A stretch of DNA of 64,000 nt, taken from assembly GCF_000429025.1 (NCBI RefSeq), contig NZ_AUBB01000032.1:1-64000 (forward strand). The letters are read 5' to 3'. Position numbers and translations under genes: made by a program. Shown piece by piece: positions 47,511 through 62,500 of the stretch (position 1 is its first letter; every line of letters starts with the position of its first letter). The notes below the pieces were generated by a model. That model did not search any database. It had not been told where the DNA came from and saw only the letters and a program-made list of their open reading frames with translations. This stretch comes from Actinospineispora spinosispora DSM 44797 (GTDB lineage Bacteria > Actinomycetota > Actinomycetes > Mycobacteriales > Pseudonocardiaceae).

Positions 47511-50500
47511 ATGTTTCCCGTGACCTCAGCAGGCAGGCGGCGTGTTCGCGCCGTCGTGTCGCTGATGCTGCGCGGGCTCATCTCGACGGTCGGCTCGCTG
47601 TCGTTCGGGAAGGTTCTGCTCGGTGCCGCTCTGGTGTGGACGGCCGCGACGCTGGTGTCGATGAGCGGCGCGCCCCACAGCGGGTCGGCAGTCGCCGACG
47701 GCGAAGGCGCGCACACCGCCGCGGTGAAGACCGTCGCGGTGATGATCGACACGGCGAAGGCCGACTACTCCGACAGCGGCCTCGGCGACTCCGGTTACGA
47801 CGACTCGGGGTTCGCCTGGCTCGGCGGCGGCAGCGTCAAGCCTTCGACGGCGACAGGTACGACGCCGGCGATGGAGGATGCGGAGTCGTACGACGCCGCG
47901 GCCGCTGAGTGGTTGTCGCCGGGCCGGTCCTCGGCGAGCAAGACCGCGGCCACCGACGTGGCCAAGGGTGGCCACGCGGACGGCCCCGCGGCCGCGGACG
48001 GCCCGTCGGACTCGGCGGCCGGTTTCCTCGTGGGGTTGTTGGAGCGGATCGGGACAGCACTCACCGGTAGCGGTCCGGGTTCCCCCTCGGCCGGTTCGGC
48101 CGAGCTGGCGGATGCGCAGAGCGCGACGCTCCGCAGCGCGGTCCGGTCCGGTGACCCGGCGACGATCCGGGAAGCGACCCGCAACACCGTGGACGCGTCG
48201 CTGAAGCACGCGCGCACCGTGACCCGCCACGCCCTGGCGAAGGGCGAGGCCGTGGAACGGGACGCCGCGGACGATCAGGTCGCCGAGCGAGTGAGCGATG
48301 TTTCCGGCCGGGCCTCGGCGGGTGTGCCCGGCGCGAGCCGGCGGCTCGACGAGACGGCCGGGCAGACCGTGGACCCCGCTCAGCTCGAGCAGTGGGTTGA
48401 TCTCGCCGCCGCGCAGGGCAAGAACGCGGCAGCGTCCTCGTCGGCGAACACCGCGAACGGCGTCCGTGCGAACGGCGGCCAGGCGGTCCAGGCCCTCGAG
48501 GGTGTCGTCGACCTGGTGTCCGGGATCGTGGGCACGGTGGCGGGTCAGCGGGCCGGTACCGCGACTCGCCGGGAGCTGACCGAACTGACCGATCAGGTCA
48601 CCGCCGCGATCGAGGCGAGCGCGAAGCTGCGTCAGGGCTCCGGGATGGGCGCCGCCGGCAACGGCGGTTCGAACACCACGATGGCCACGACCGCCGAACG
48701 CGCACCCCAGCACACCGGCTCGGGTGGCACAGCAGGGATGACCCCGGACCGTGACGCCCGGCCGCCCGGCCGGACCGGCCAGGCCCGGGGCGAGGAGCCC
48801 ACCCAGCTGTCCCACCGCGAGCTGGCGGTCGACGGGGCACGTGGCCCACCGGCGTCGCCGCGTGACCTCACCCGGAACGACAAGCGTGATGACGTCTCGA
48901 AGATTCGCAAGGCTGTTGACAACTTCATCGGTCAGATCAGGAGCGACGCACAGGGCCACGTAGGTGGTCACCGTGCCGGCGCCGGTCAGACAGACCTCTC
49001 CGGGGTGAGCGAGCTCCTGGACTCGGTCTTCGACCGCACCCTGAAGATGATCGACAAGGCCCTGAGCAAGAGCGGCGACCAGGGCCAGGGCGGCCGGCGT
49101 CCCGCCGGCCCGGCTCAGACCGGTGGCCTCGAGCAGGACCTGACCACGCTGACCAACGACTTCGTCGCGGCCCTGCTGAAGCGTCTCGGTGTGACCGGTG
49201 GCGGCGCACCCGCCGGCGACAACCCCGGAGCGGACGACGAGCAGCAGCGGTTGGCGCAGACCGGTCACGGCCGGCCCACCGACGACAACTCCTCCTCGAA
49301 CACCTCTGGCCCCGGCCGCGCGGTGCGCGCGGGACAGAACGTCGACCAGGTGCTCTTCGGCGTGGTGGACATGATCTCCGGGCTGGTCGGCGCGACCGCC
49401 GGTCAGCGGGCCGGCGCTCAGACCCGCCAGGTGCTGGGCGAGCTGGCCGAGCAGGTGTCGGTTGCGATCGGCACCGGCAACGACATCGACTCCCGAGGCC
49501 GGCGCATGGGCGACAGCACCAACGCCGGCTCGCCGGCCACTACCGGCAAGGGCGACACCCCGTCGGGTCTCGCCCCGGACACCGACCCGACCCGGATGCT
49601 CTGCGCGTGGATCGGCGGCTGCCCGGCCGACACCACATCCACCACCACGCGACCCCACACCGTGCAGGCGCGGGGCCCACCGGCGAAGCAGACCGCTACC
49701 AAGCCTGACAGCAAGACCGTCTCGACCCCGCTCCCGGCGGGCATCACCTCCGCCCAGGCCGCGAACGCGAAGAAGATCATCGCCACCGGCCAGAAGATGG
49801 GCATCTCGGAGGACGGCCTGCGGATCGCCCTCGCCGCGGCGATGCAGGAATCCGGACTCCGCAATCTCAACCACGGCGACCGCGACTCGCGGGGCCTGTT
49901 CCAGCAGCGCCCCTCTCAGGGCTGGGGCACCTCCGCCCAGGTCCGCGACCCGATCCACGCCGCCACCCAGTTCTTCACCCACCTGAACGACGTCGCGGGC
50001 TGGGAGAAGATGTCCGTGACCCGCGCGGCGCAGGCCGTACAGCGTTCCGCTCACCCTGGCGCCTACGCCAAGTGGGCCGACAAAGCCGAGAAGCTGGTCG
50101 ACCACATCCTGGGCGCCGGACAGCACACCAAGCGGACCACCCCGAAGCAGACCGCACCCCAGGGTGACGACGAGCAGCTCGCGGCCACCGGCCGCCCCGG
50201 CGGTGCGCGCCCGGTGAGCACCACCGCGATCGGCGGCCTCGGCGAGGACATCTCGAAGCTGACGAACGGCTTCGTCGCCGAGCTGCTCAAGCGTCTCGGT
50301 GCGGGCCAGGGCAACGGTCAGGGCGTCCAGCCGGGTCAGGGTCGGCAGGATCCGGCCGAGGCGATCGGGGACTTCATCGACACCGCGTCCGGCATCGTGG
50401 GCGAGGTTGCCGGTGAGAAGGCGGGCAAGCAGACGCAGCAGGCGCTGGCCGGTCTGTTCGAGCAGCTGCTGTCCGGCAAGCAGAGTAGCCAGGGCCAGAG

Positions 50501-53500
50501 CGGCTCGCGCCCGGGTGGTCAGGGCCAGACCGGCGGCCAGGGCCAGAGCGGCCAGGGCAGCGACCTCGGTGAGGACATCAGCGACCTCACCGGCGACTTC
50601 GTGTCCGACCTGCTCAAGCGTCTCGGTGTGGGTGGCGGCGACCGGGGCAACGGCCACGGCGACTCCAGCGGCCGGGGCCACCATGACAACGACGGTGACA
50701 ACGACCACGACAGCCTGGGTGACGGCATCGATGACTTCGTCGACGGGCTGCTCGACGATCTGGGCGTATCCGGCCGCCGCAACGGCTACTCGAACCACGC
50801 TTCGGGCGGCGACTCGGAGAAAGGAAGCCTGGGCAAGGACCTCTCCGAGCTGACCGGCAACTTCGTCACCGATCTGCTCGAGCGTCTCGGGGTGGGCGGC
50901 GTCCGACCCGGCCAGGCCGACGGTCAGGGCCAGGGCGACCAGACCGCTGGCCAGGGTCAGCGCGGCCAGGGCGGTCGGCAGGATCCGGCCGAGGCGATCG
51001 GGGACTTCATCGACACCGCGTCCGGGATCGTGGGCGAGGTTGCCGGTGACAAAGCGGGCAAGCAGACCCAGCAGGCGCTGACCGGCCTGTTCGAGCAGCT
51101 GCTGTCCGGCAACCAGAACAGCCAGGGCCAGTCCACCCGGCGCCCGGACCAGGCCGGCAACCTGGGCGAGCACATCTCGACGCTGACCGACGACTTCGTC
51201 TCGGAGCTGCTCGAACGCCTCGGCCTCGGCGGTCAGAGCCGGGGTCGGTCCGCCGGTCAAGGCCAGTCCGGTAGCCACGACGGGGGTGCCGACGCGCGTG
51301 GCGGTGTGGATGGGTTGCTCGGCGGCATCGGTGACTTCGTCGACGGGCTGCTCGGCGACATCCTCGGCGGTGGCTCGCGGGGCGGCGGTTCCGGTCACCG
51401 CGGCGACTCCGCGAAGGGTCGTCTCGGCGAGGACATCTCTCAGCTGACCAACGACTTCGTGTCCGATCTGCTGAAGCGGGTCGGCCAGGCCGGGGGCAAC
51501 GGTCAGGGCCAGCGGCCGGGAGCGGACGAGGCGCTGGGCAACTTCGTGAACACCGCGTCCGGGATCGTGGGCAGGGTCGCGGGGGACAAGGCCGGTCAGC
51601 AGACCCAGCAGGTGCTGGGTGGTCTGTTCGAGCAGCTGCTGTCCGGCGGCCAGAAGCAGGGCAGCGCCGGTCAGGGTCAGTCCGGGCGCAACGGCAGCGA
51701 CGAGGGCCGCGACTCTCGGCGGCAGAGCCTGGACGACGTGCTGTCGCGGTTCGTGACCTCGGCGTCCCGCGTCGTCACCGATGTCGCAGGGAAGAAGGCC
51801 GGCCGCAAGGCGGAGAAGGCCCTGTCGCGGCTGCGGGAGGACTTCACCGACTCGCTGAGCCAGAGCGGCTCCCAGAAACAGCCGCGGGCACAGAACAGTG
51901 TGCAGGCCTCCGGTGACTCGGCGCGCAGGGCAACGACCGGCCAGGGCGGTGGGTTGGCCGGCGCGGTCACCGACTCGGTGACCGAGTTCGTGGGGAACCT
52001 GCTGGACATGCTGGGCATCGGCGGGCAGAACAGCCAGGGCCGGGGCAACGGTCAGGGCACTCAGCCCGGAAGCGGCGCGGGCGCCTCCCAGACTCAGGGC
52101 GGCACGCGCACGGCGGGCCTGGAGGACTTCGCGCGGATCCTGGGCGGGGTCACCGATCTGGTGTCCGGACTGGTCGGCGCCACGGCTGGTGAGCAGGCCG
52201 GGGCACAGGCACGCGAGATGTTGACCGCCGCCGCCCAGGACGTGCTGGCCGCGTTGCAGAACGGTGGCCGCTACGGCCAAGGTGCGGACCAGAGCGGCGC
52301 CGCCCAGGCCGGCACCCAGAACGGAGCCGGTGAGAAGGGATGGGCGTTGAACAACGACGGCCAGTTCGCCGGCACCGAATGCCAGTCCGACGCCGAGTGC
52401 GCATTGAGCGACGGCACCCTGCGCACCCGCCAGCCCGACTCGCTGGGGTCGCGCGCACCCCCGGAGCTGCTGAGCGAGGACACTGATCCGAACGGCGGCG
52501 GTTTCAGGTTCGCGTCGTACTTCGACGACACCAACTACACGCAGCAGGCGCTGGACGACCGGCTCGCGGTGGTCAAGGGCCAGAAGAGCCTGGACGCCGC
52601 CACGCAGCAGCTGGCCGCGGGGAAGATCACCCAGGCCGCATACGACCAGCAGGTCTCCGCCCAGAAGGCGTTGCAGACCAAGGCGGATTCCTCCGCCGCC
52701 ACGATCGACCCGTACGACGCCCAGCTGATCACCGATGTGGTGGCCGGGCAGCAGAAGCTGGGCACCGCGAAGACCGGTCTCGCCGCCAGCAAGGAGCAGC
52801 TGGACGCCGGGAAGATCACCCAGGCCGCCTATGACCAGAAGGTCGCCGAGTACAACACCCAGCGCGACACCGTGTACGAACAGACCGCGCAGCTGCGGCA
52901 GGCCACCGGGTACGGCAACGGCAACCTCGCCGATGCCGGCCGGGACGGTGCCGGCGCGGCGTGTGCGAACTCCGGTTCGTTCGGGTCCTGCTCGACCGCC
53001 GCGATCGACCCGAAGACCGGCAAGGTCGCCCAGGACGAGAGTCTCTGCCTGATCGGTGTGTCCGGCTGTGCGAGCACGTCGACGGCCGGTGACCGAACCG
53101 CGTCGGCGTCGTGCGATGTCGACAAGGGCTGTGCCACCAGCACCGAGGCAGGCAAGATCACCGCTCAGACCAGCTGCGGCGCCGGCGAATGCAACACCTC
53201 CAGCTCGGTGGACAGCCGGGGTGTGGACACCTTCTGCCAGGCACGCGGTGGCTGCGCGGAGAGTGGGGAGCTCCCCACCGCACCGGACGCGCGGGACCTC
53301 GCGGCGGGTAAGACCACCGGCATCTCCCGGACGTCCGGTACCTGCACCAAGGACTGCGCACTGACCGGTTTCGCGAACGCCACCGAGGCCGGTTCGGACT
53401 GCAGCACCCGCACCGGTGAGTGCACCGGTGACTCCACCGGCCGCCGCGCCACCGAGACAGCGCCGGCCGATGAGACCCCGGCCCAGGCCGCCGCCCGCGC

Positions 53501-56500
53501 GAAGGCCAACGGAGAGGCCTCCAGCAAGGCCCACTGCCAGGCGTCCTCGGCCGGTTGCGACACCACCACGACCGTGCGCTCCGGGGTCGACGAGAAGACC
53601 GGGCAGCGCGGTTGGCTGGTCGAGTTCCTCTTCGGCCCGAGCGAGCAGCGGACCAGCTCGCGGGTCGACCCGACCGCCGAGGCCTCCGTGCACTGCGCCC
53701 TCGGCGCCAAGGACTGCTCGGGCAACGCCACCACGACCATCGGTGGCAAGACCGAGAACACGACGACCACCCCGGCCCAGCAGGCCGGTGTCGGCGCGGA
53801 GACCCCGGCGAAGACCAACACCGACAACCGCACCCGCTCCGGTACCGCCGCCTGCGACGTCAAGGGCGGCGCCTGCACGTCGTCCTCCGGGCTCGGGGAC
53901 GACGAGGACGAGGTACTGACCCACTCGTCGGTGGACTGTGAGACCCAGGGCTGCACCGGCAAGGGCACCACCGCGACCGCCGCGCAGGTCACCGCCGGCG
54001 GCAGCGACACCGCAGGGAAGACCGCCACCCGCGCGACCGACGCCCACCACGAGTGCAGCGCGTCGGGTACCAGCGGGGACTGCGCGAGCGACTCGTCCTC
54101 CTCGGTCACGAACGCCGGCCGGCAGCAGCCGGAGTTCACGCCGACCGCCTACGACCCCGACGGCACCGTCAAGCCCGCACCCCCGACCGACCCGGTCGCG
54201 GAGCTGGGCAAGGGCCTGTCCGCGCACTCCACGACCACCGCCACGCTGACCTGCGACTCGGCGGACTGCACAGCGTCGGGGACCGGGAAGACCTCCGGGC
54301 AGGCCACCGGTGACGTGCAGGGCACCCGGGACAGCGATGGCACCGACAGCTGCGAGCTCCACGGCGTCGGCGGCACCTGCGGTTCGGTCGCCGAGACCAC
54401 CGTGTCCTACCGGCAGGAGCGGACCCGCGAGGACGGCACGCAGGTCCCGGCGGGTGTCGTGAGCGTCTCGAACGCCGACTCGCAGGTCCGCTGCGACAAC
54501 GCGGCCGAGTGCGGCGGCAAGGCACACGCGGCCACCTCCGCGCTGGACACCGATGTGTCGAAGGACCGCAGAGGGTCGTCGGACACCGCCGAGTGCACGG
54601 TGCGCGGCGGCGGCTGTCTCGGGCAGGCCTCCTCGGACGGCTCCAGCGCCCCGGACTTCGTCAGGACCGACCCGAAGACCGGTCAGCCGCTGAAGGGCCA
54701 GCCCACCACCGGCCCCACCTCGACATCGAGGGCGTCGGCGTCGGTGGACTGCAGGTCCACCAGCTGTGCGGGGACCGCGACGACGACCGCCGCCGCCTGG
54801 GACGGCGCCGTCGACGGTGGCAGGCCCCGCACCTCCACCGGCACTGTCGGCTGCGAAGCGGGCGCCCAGACCTGCCAGGTCCAGACGCTGTCCAACGCCA
54901 CCACCGGCCCCGGCGCCGCACTGAGCTACGCGGGCGAGGACGCGGCCGTCAATGACAAGCGCCTGCCCGCCGGCCCGTCCGCCGCCAGCAGCATCGGCGG
55001 GAAGATGATGTGCGAGTCCGACGGTGCCTGCGGCGGGAAGTTGTCGGGCACCGTCACCGGCACGGACCCGTCGGTCTCCGAGCAGGCGCGGGGCAACCGG
55101 GCCGAGGGTTCCTGCGGCGGTGTGGTCGGCGGGACCTGCACCTCGGTGATCAACGGTGGTGCCTCGTCCGGCCCGGATGCCAACTCGATCAAGCCGATGG
55201 TGGCCGACCAGCCCACCGCCAACGCCACCCAGAACGAGTCCCAGGTCGGCGGTCGGTCCGGTGAGGGCAACCAGCAGGCCCAGAACGGCAAGAACGCCAC
55301 CAACGCCTCCCAGTCCGGCAAGGGCGGCCAGGACGGCGGCTCCGGCGAGCAGCCCAACCAGCCGGCCACCGCCCCCGGTTCCTCGGCCTCCTCCGGCGGC
55401 TCGTCCGTCGCGGGTGCCTCCAGCTGGACGAGTGCGTGGGCGAACCTGAACTGCGACGGGCAGACCGCCTGCAAGGGCACCCCGCACAGCTCCGCGACCG
55501 GCATCACCGCCGATGACCACCGAGGCGGCGGCACCGGATCCCGCGGCCCTCCGGCGGCGAACACCACCGCCGAAGCCACCGGCAAGACCACCAGCACGTG
55601 CGACTCCACCGGGTCCGCCTGCCAGGCGCTCTCCACCTCGAGCGCCGCATCCGGCCAGGTCGTCGCCGACATCTACACCGAGCAGAACACCGCGCAGGTC
55701 CGGCAGATCACGCAGCAGGCCACCGACGCGAAGGCCGCCGCGGCCAAGGCCGAGGAGGCCGCCGCCGCCCCCGGCGCGACCGACGCGCAGCGCGAGGCCG
55801 CGAGCAAGGCCGCGAAGACCGCCGAGCAGGCCACCAAGGCCGCCGCGGACGCGGCTGAGGCGATCAAGAAGCCGATCCCGGAAGACCAGCTCCCCGTCAC
55901 CTGGTCGCAGTCCACCGCCGTCGCCCAGTGCGCGGGCCCGAACTGCAAGGCCACTACGACCGGCGACACCTCCGGTACCCCCGGCACCGCGCACACCGAC
56001 GCCACCTGCACCGCCGGCACCGGCGGCTGCGCGTCCACCAGCGACGTCACCACCACCCTGATGCGCGACTCGGGCCAGCACACCCAGCCCGACGCGTCCA
56101 GCGACAAGAAGAACGAGGGCACGCCCATCCCCGGGGTCTCCGGCACCGCCGAGACCGGTTCCAGCATCGTCTGCCCGGACGCCGGTTGCACCGGCAAGGT
56201 CACCGGCAAGGCCAACGCCGCCGCGGGCCAGGGCGAGCACCACAGCAGCAGCGACGGCGACGGCAACACCGCCTGCGACGGCAAGACGAAGTGCCAGGCC
56301 GGTATCCGCGCCAGCGTCTCCACCGCGTCCAGCGCCGCGGACGTACCGGAGGCGCAGCGGTTCGCCAGCACCTCCGTGAACATGACCGCAAGCTGCACCG
56401 ACGGTGCCAAGGGCTGCCCGGTCCACGCGGTCAGCCACAGCGACTCGGTCGGTTCGCCGAACGTGCACGCCAAGACCACCACCAGCTGTGACACCGCCGC

Positions 56501-59500
56501 CGGCTGCATAGCCGGCAGCTCCGCCACCGCCTCCCCGGAGATGGCGCAGACCTCGTTCCAGTGCGGTGGTGCCGAGGGCTGCACGGGCCACAGCGAGGGC
56601 AACGCCAAGGTCGGCGCCGCCAAGGGCGACGCCACCGCCGACTGCGGCCCGGCGAAGAACGGCCAGTGCGGCGGCGGGGTGCAGGTCGGGGCCTCCGGCG
56701 ACGGCAGCGCGCTCGCCGGCGCCACCTGCCAGGGCACCGAGGGCACCAAGTGCCACTACAGGTTCGAGGCCAGCGCCTCGGACCGGGCACGCTCCGGGGC
56801 GAACTGGGCCAAGGCCGACGCGCACGGCTCCGAGGAGGGTGACAACGGCGGCGGCATGGTCCAGGTGATGGCCAAGGCCACCGCGGGCGCTGGTCAGGCA
56901 CAGGCCTCCGCGACCTGCAAGGGCGCCAAGAACTGCACCAACCCCTACAGCGCGCACGCCGAGGCGCACGACTCCTACCAGGTGCGCGCCAGCAAGGCGA
57001 ACCCCGACCAGCCCTCCGGCTACGGCAAGGCCGACGCCTCGGGCACCTGCCGAGGCGACAAGGCGGGCGGCGGCAGCTGCGGTGTGCAGGCGCAGGCCGA
57101 CGCCCGTGCCGCGGCCGCCAAGGTGCAGTGCTTCGGCGACTGCTCCGGCTTCACCAAGGAGCAGGAGTCCGCCACCGGGTTCGTCAAGACCGGCCCGTCC
57201 TACAACGAGCAGCTCGCCGCCGCCCGCGCGGCGGCGGCCGCACGGGCCAGGCACCAGGTCCAGGACCCCGAAGCGTGGATGAAGGGCCTGAAGGACGGCG
57301 AGTCCGGCGACCTCGTCGTGAAGACCAAGGACGGCTACAAGCTCTACAGCAAGAAGGGCGACGGCGACGTCCAGGTCACCGACTGCCCCCAGTGCAAGGC
57401 CGGTGAGTCGTTCACCGGCGACGGCGGCACGAAGATCACCATCAACTCCGACGGTGGCGTCGCGGGCAGCCGCACCTCGAAGGAGGGCAAGGGGGACCAC
57501 ACGTGCGACATGAGCCTCGGCTGCGGGCTGACCGGAAACGACAAGGGTGACGGGGACGGCAAGTACTGGGTCAAGGGCACCGGCAAGGTCCACGACGGCA
57601 TCACCGATTCCGACCTGCACTACAAGGACTCGCGACCGGCCGGGGGCACCACCCCGAACCTCAACGAGGGCAGCTTCGGCAACACCAAGGGCAAGGCGTT
57701 CGAGTTCACCTGCAACGGCGGCTGCGACGGCACGCTCAGCAACTACGACCTCGGCAAGGGCAAGTTCACCGACAAGATCGACCTCGAAGGCACCTCGAAC
57801 ATGATGTCCGGCCGAGACGGGCTGGGGAACCTGGGCAACCTCACCCACTACGGCCGGGGCACCATCACCCTCGAGGGCCGCGACCACAAGGCGATGGAGC
57901 CCCTCCAGTCCAAGACCGTGGACGGGCTGAACCCGAGCGACTGGGCGAAGGTCACCAACAAGTACGGCTACAACAACTGGGACCGCGAAACCCTGGACAA
58001 GGTCCTCGACGACGGCGACACGCTGACCGGTTTCCAGACCGACGGCAAGGGCGGCGTCCAGAAGGTCGTCAAGACCGAGAAGGGCAAGATCGAGGTCACC
58101 GACTGCCCCGAGTGCAAGGCGGGTGGAAACCCGGTCAAGGGCGGTGGCGACGGGACGATCACCTTCGGTCGCGACGGTGACGGCACCGTCACCCAGACCA
58201 CGGCGCCCGGCAAGGACAAGAGCACCTGCACGTCGAACACCAGCTGTGCACTGGCCGCCGACTCCGAGGGCAACGGCTACTACTGGATGCAGGGCAAGGG
58301 CAACGTCCACGACGGCGCCACCGGCTCCACCATGAACTTCAAGGACGGCCACCGGGAGACCACCAACTCCGGCCGCCTCGGCGGCAAGGACGGCGAGCCG
58401 TTCAGCTTCACCTGCAACGGTGGCTGCGAGGGCGACGTCAGCAACCTCGACCTCGGCAAGGGCAAGTTCACCGACCACATCGACGTCGCCGGCAGCCAGA
58501 CCATGATGACCGGCCGCGACGGCCAGGCAGGCCCGGGCAACTACAGCTTCGCCGGCAAGGGCAAGGTCGTCCTCCAGGTCGGCAAGGACGGCAAGGACGT
58601 CATCACCTCGGACGGCAACGGGGAGAACCCCGGCGACAACTGGACGGTCGTCCTCACCCGCGGCGTCGACACCCCGGGCTACTACGACCTCGGCGGCGGC
58701 CAGACCGGTGAGATCCAGCTCAACGAGGGCTACGGCATCAAGCAGGTCGACGCCAGCCACAAGATCCCGGTCTACAACGACGAGGACATCAAGGAAGACA
58801 TCTACAAGTGCAACAGCATGTGCGGCAAGATCGGCCCGGTCAAGGACGGTGTGAAGACCTACAAGCCGGGCGAGAAGCAGGTCGGTGAGAAGGTCGTCGG
58901 CGAGGGCAACGGGCTCGCTGTGGTCACCCCCGACGGCAAGGGTGAGGGCGGCTCGCTGGGCTGTGACGGCGACTGCAACCTGACCCGCCCCCAGGGCATG
59001 AACCAGGTGGGCGAGCTGAAGGACGTCAGCCTCGTCGAGCCGATGGTCAAGAAGGGCGAGAAGCCGACCCAGCCCGCGGTGATCACGTTCCACGGCCCCG
59101 AAGACCCGTACCACATGCCGGACAGCAAGGTCCAGAAGTGGGTCGACCCGTTCGAGAAGGGCAACACGGCCCAGTGCGACTCGGCCAAGGGTGGCTGCCA
59201 CTTCGGCATGGTCTACGGCCAGGGCGGGGGCACGGTCTGTTCGGGCGCGGGCTGCGACAGCACCAACGCCACGGGCGGGCGCCTCGAAGGCCCCGGCTAC
59301 CTGTTGTTCCCCACCGTCGACGAGCACGGCAAGATCACCGGCAACGACGGTTACGGCTGCGAGACCGACCAGAACTGCAAGGCCAGCCCGGGGCTGAAGA
59401 ACCTCGGCTGGGTGGGCGACCCGCATGCCTCCTGGATGGGCGGCATCGATCCCACCTTCCTGCGGCCGGGCCAGAACACCGAGGTCGACAAGCAGATCTA

Positions 59501-62500
59501 CCAGGCGCTCGCCCCGCTCGGGGTCAAGCCGGGCGACCCGCTGCCGCCGCTGGATCCGGCCGGCGAGAAGCTGTTGCAGGACTACGACAAGGCGCACGGC
59601 ACCAAGTTCTGGGAGCAGTACTCCGACGCGCTGCCGCAGCTCACCCAGGGCCAGAAGGACCTGGCGGTCCTCAAGGTCGCCGGCGCGCTGGACACCCTGC
59701 AGCGCCGCAGCGCCGCACTGCAGGACCAGCTGCCCGGCCTGCAGGACGCGATCACCGCCCAGAAGCAGTACAACGCGGGCAAGATCGGCTTCGACGAGCT
59801 GCAGCCGCACCTGAAGGTGATCGACAAGGCGCTGGAGATGGACCAGGAGTACGCGGGCGCCCGCGCGCTGGTCGACGGCATCAGCGGCCTGTCCTACCGG
59901 CCGGCGACCAGCGAGAGCGACCAGGACCTCGGCGGTAAGCCCGGGGTGGTCGGCCAGACCGAGGGCGAGCGCCTGCAGGACGCCCAGAAGCGCTTCTACG
60001 AGGACAAGCTGCCCAAGTTCGGCATCGACCCGGCCACCGGCAAGCCGAAGGAGCTCACCCTCGACGAGCGGGCGAAGGGCAGCGCCGCGACCGTCGCCGG
60101 CCTGAGCATGCTGCCCCGCACCCAGGCGCTGAACAAGGAGTCCGGCGACTGGCACACCGAGAACGACAAGCTGACGAAGGCCGGCGGGGCCACCCCCGAG
60201 CAGGCCAAGGAGATGAACGACTGGTCCGACCGGCTCGATGCGAAGAAGGCCGCGCTCGACACCGTTCAGAGCAACATCGAGAAGCTGCAGAAGGACCTGC
60301 CCGGTGGGGTCACCATGTCCCGGGACGAACAGCGCCGCGATGACCTCGACGCGGTCAGGGAAGCCGGCGACGACAAGCTCGCCGGAAAGCTCGTCCAGTG
60401 GGACAACCTGCAGAAGGACGCCGAGAAGCTGACCGGCGAGATGGAGAAGTCCGACAGCAAGTACCAGCAGAAGCTGGCCAAGGACTACTACAAGCCGCTG
60501 GCCGGCCTGGCCGGGCTGAACTACAACACCCTCGCCCGCGACCAGGGTTCACGCGATCCCCGCAGCGGGCTCGGCGACATCCCGCTGCCCTCCTCCGGGC
60601 ACCCCGACCTGTACTTCGGGGCGCGCTCGGCGTACTTCGAGGGCGCCCAGAACGCCTCGGCCAAGGACGACGAGGTTCTGGCGAAGACCTTCAACCAGGG
60701 CGGCCTGCTGCTGGACAAGGACGGCCGGCCGCTGACACCAGGCAAGACCGACGCCGACCGTCGCGCCGAGCTCGCCGCCCAGGGCATCACCGACCGGGAA
60801 GGCGTCAAGAACCAGTACCTGAAGGCCATCGGGATCAAGGACATCAACAACCTCACCGAGGACGAACAGAAGAAGCTGGGCGCGCCCATCGACAAGATGC
60901 GTGAGTACCGGGAGGACCACGACGGCAAGGGCAAGGTCTCCGGGAACATCGTCCTGGTCGAGGTCGACGGCAAGGTCGTCGCGGACTGGTCGTTCAGCGA
61001 GACCTACCGGACGCCCCCGGACACCCATTCGGGCTTCTACGAGGCCAAGGTCGGCCACCCCCCGGGTGAGAAGCCGAAGCCCGCGTGGGAGGTGAAGGTC
61101 TTCGACCGCAGCGGTGAGCGCTACAACGGCTTCGACGACTTCTACGAGAACAACCACCTGTACGGCGTGGATACCAAGATCTCCACGTCGAAGGACTGGA
61201 CGGGCAGCGGCACCGGCGGCAACTACGTCGGCGGTGGGCACGAGGCACCGAGCTGGTGGGACAAGTACGGCGCCTACGTCCTCGGCATCCCGATGGTCGT
61301 GGGCGGCATCCTGACCACCCCCATCGGTGGTACCGCTGCCACCGCCGTCGGTCTCGGGATGATGGGGGCCGCCGGGACGGTGGGCGCCGTCAACGAGATC
61401 AAGCACCTGCAGAACATGGCCGACCACGGGCTGAGCCTCAACCCGTTCGCCTCCGGCCCCATCGGCACCGAGGCACGCAACGCCTGGCTCGGCCTCGGCG
61501 GTGACCTCATCTCGTTCGGCACCCTGGGTGTCGCGGGCGCCGTGACCAAACTCGGCGCGGGCGCGCTCGCCGCCCAGAAGGCCGGAAACGAGCTTCTCGC
61601 CGCCACCAACGCGGCCAGAGCGCTCGAGATCTCCTCGATGAAGTCCTTCAGGGTGGCCAACGGGGTTGCCATGGCCGACTTCGTCTACCTCAGCGGCGAC
61701 GCCACCTACCGCTACATCTCCGATCTGCGAGGCGGCGCGCCCTGGGACTGGAACAGGGCCGGTCAGATCCTGATGGGCTGGGGCATGCTCGCCATGCCGC
61801 TCGCGTCGCACGCGGTGGTGAACCGCGTCAAACCAGGTTCGGACCTGGGCTCGCAGATGCAGGCACTGGTGCTCACGGGCGGAAAGAGCACCACCCGGCC
61901 CTCGATCATGAGTCTCCTGCCCGGCGAGTCCGGCACCACCGAGGTACGCCAGGGCGGCAGCGGCAGGGCTCGGTTCGTGGTCGACTCGAAGGGCGAGGTC
62001 CGGGAGGTCAGGGACGCTGAGTCTGGTGGGGTTCCGCCTGGGCGTCGGGTGTTCGTGGGTGATTCGGATGGCGTGATCCGGGAGGTCAGGGACGCCCCGT
62101 CTGGCGGGATCCCGCCCGGGCGTCGGTTGTTCGTGGGTGACTCGAATGGCGTGATCCGCGAGGTCAGGGACGCAGCGTCTGGTGGGATTCCGCCTGAGCC
62201 TCGGTTGTTCGTGGGTGACTCGAATGGCGTGATCCGCGAGGTCAAGGATGCCCCGTCCGGCGGGATCCCCAGAGGAGTGAGCCCGGGCACCGCGTCGATG
62301 GCCGGGACCGGAGGCCAGGGCCTGCCCTCGGGTCAGGTCGCCGGCCAGGGCCAGGGTGGTTCGGCCGGGACCGCCGGTCAGGTGGCCGGGCAGGTCCAGG
62401 GTGGTTCGGCGGGTCAGGCGCCTGGGCAGGCCCAGGGCGTGCCGTCGGGTCAGGTGGCCGGGCAAGGCCAGGTCGGTCCGGCCGGGACCGCCGGGCAGGC

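Noticed and set aside
47526..60155. A 4209-codon open frame on the minus strand
   Set aside because: It is the antisense of giant gene C. The third-position G/C bias and scarcity of TTA, CTA and TCA codons in the sense frame keep the reverse frame open; the peptide is low-complexity Val/Gly/Leu with no domain, and the sense frame has clear motifs and a leader.
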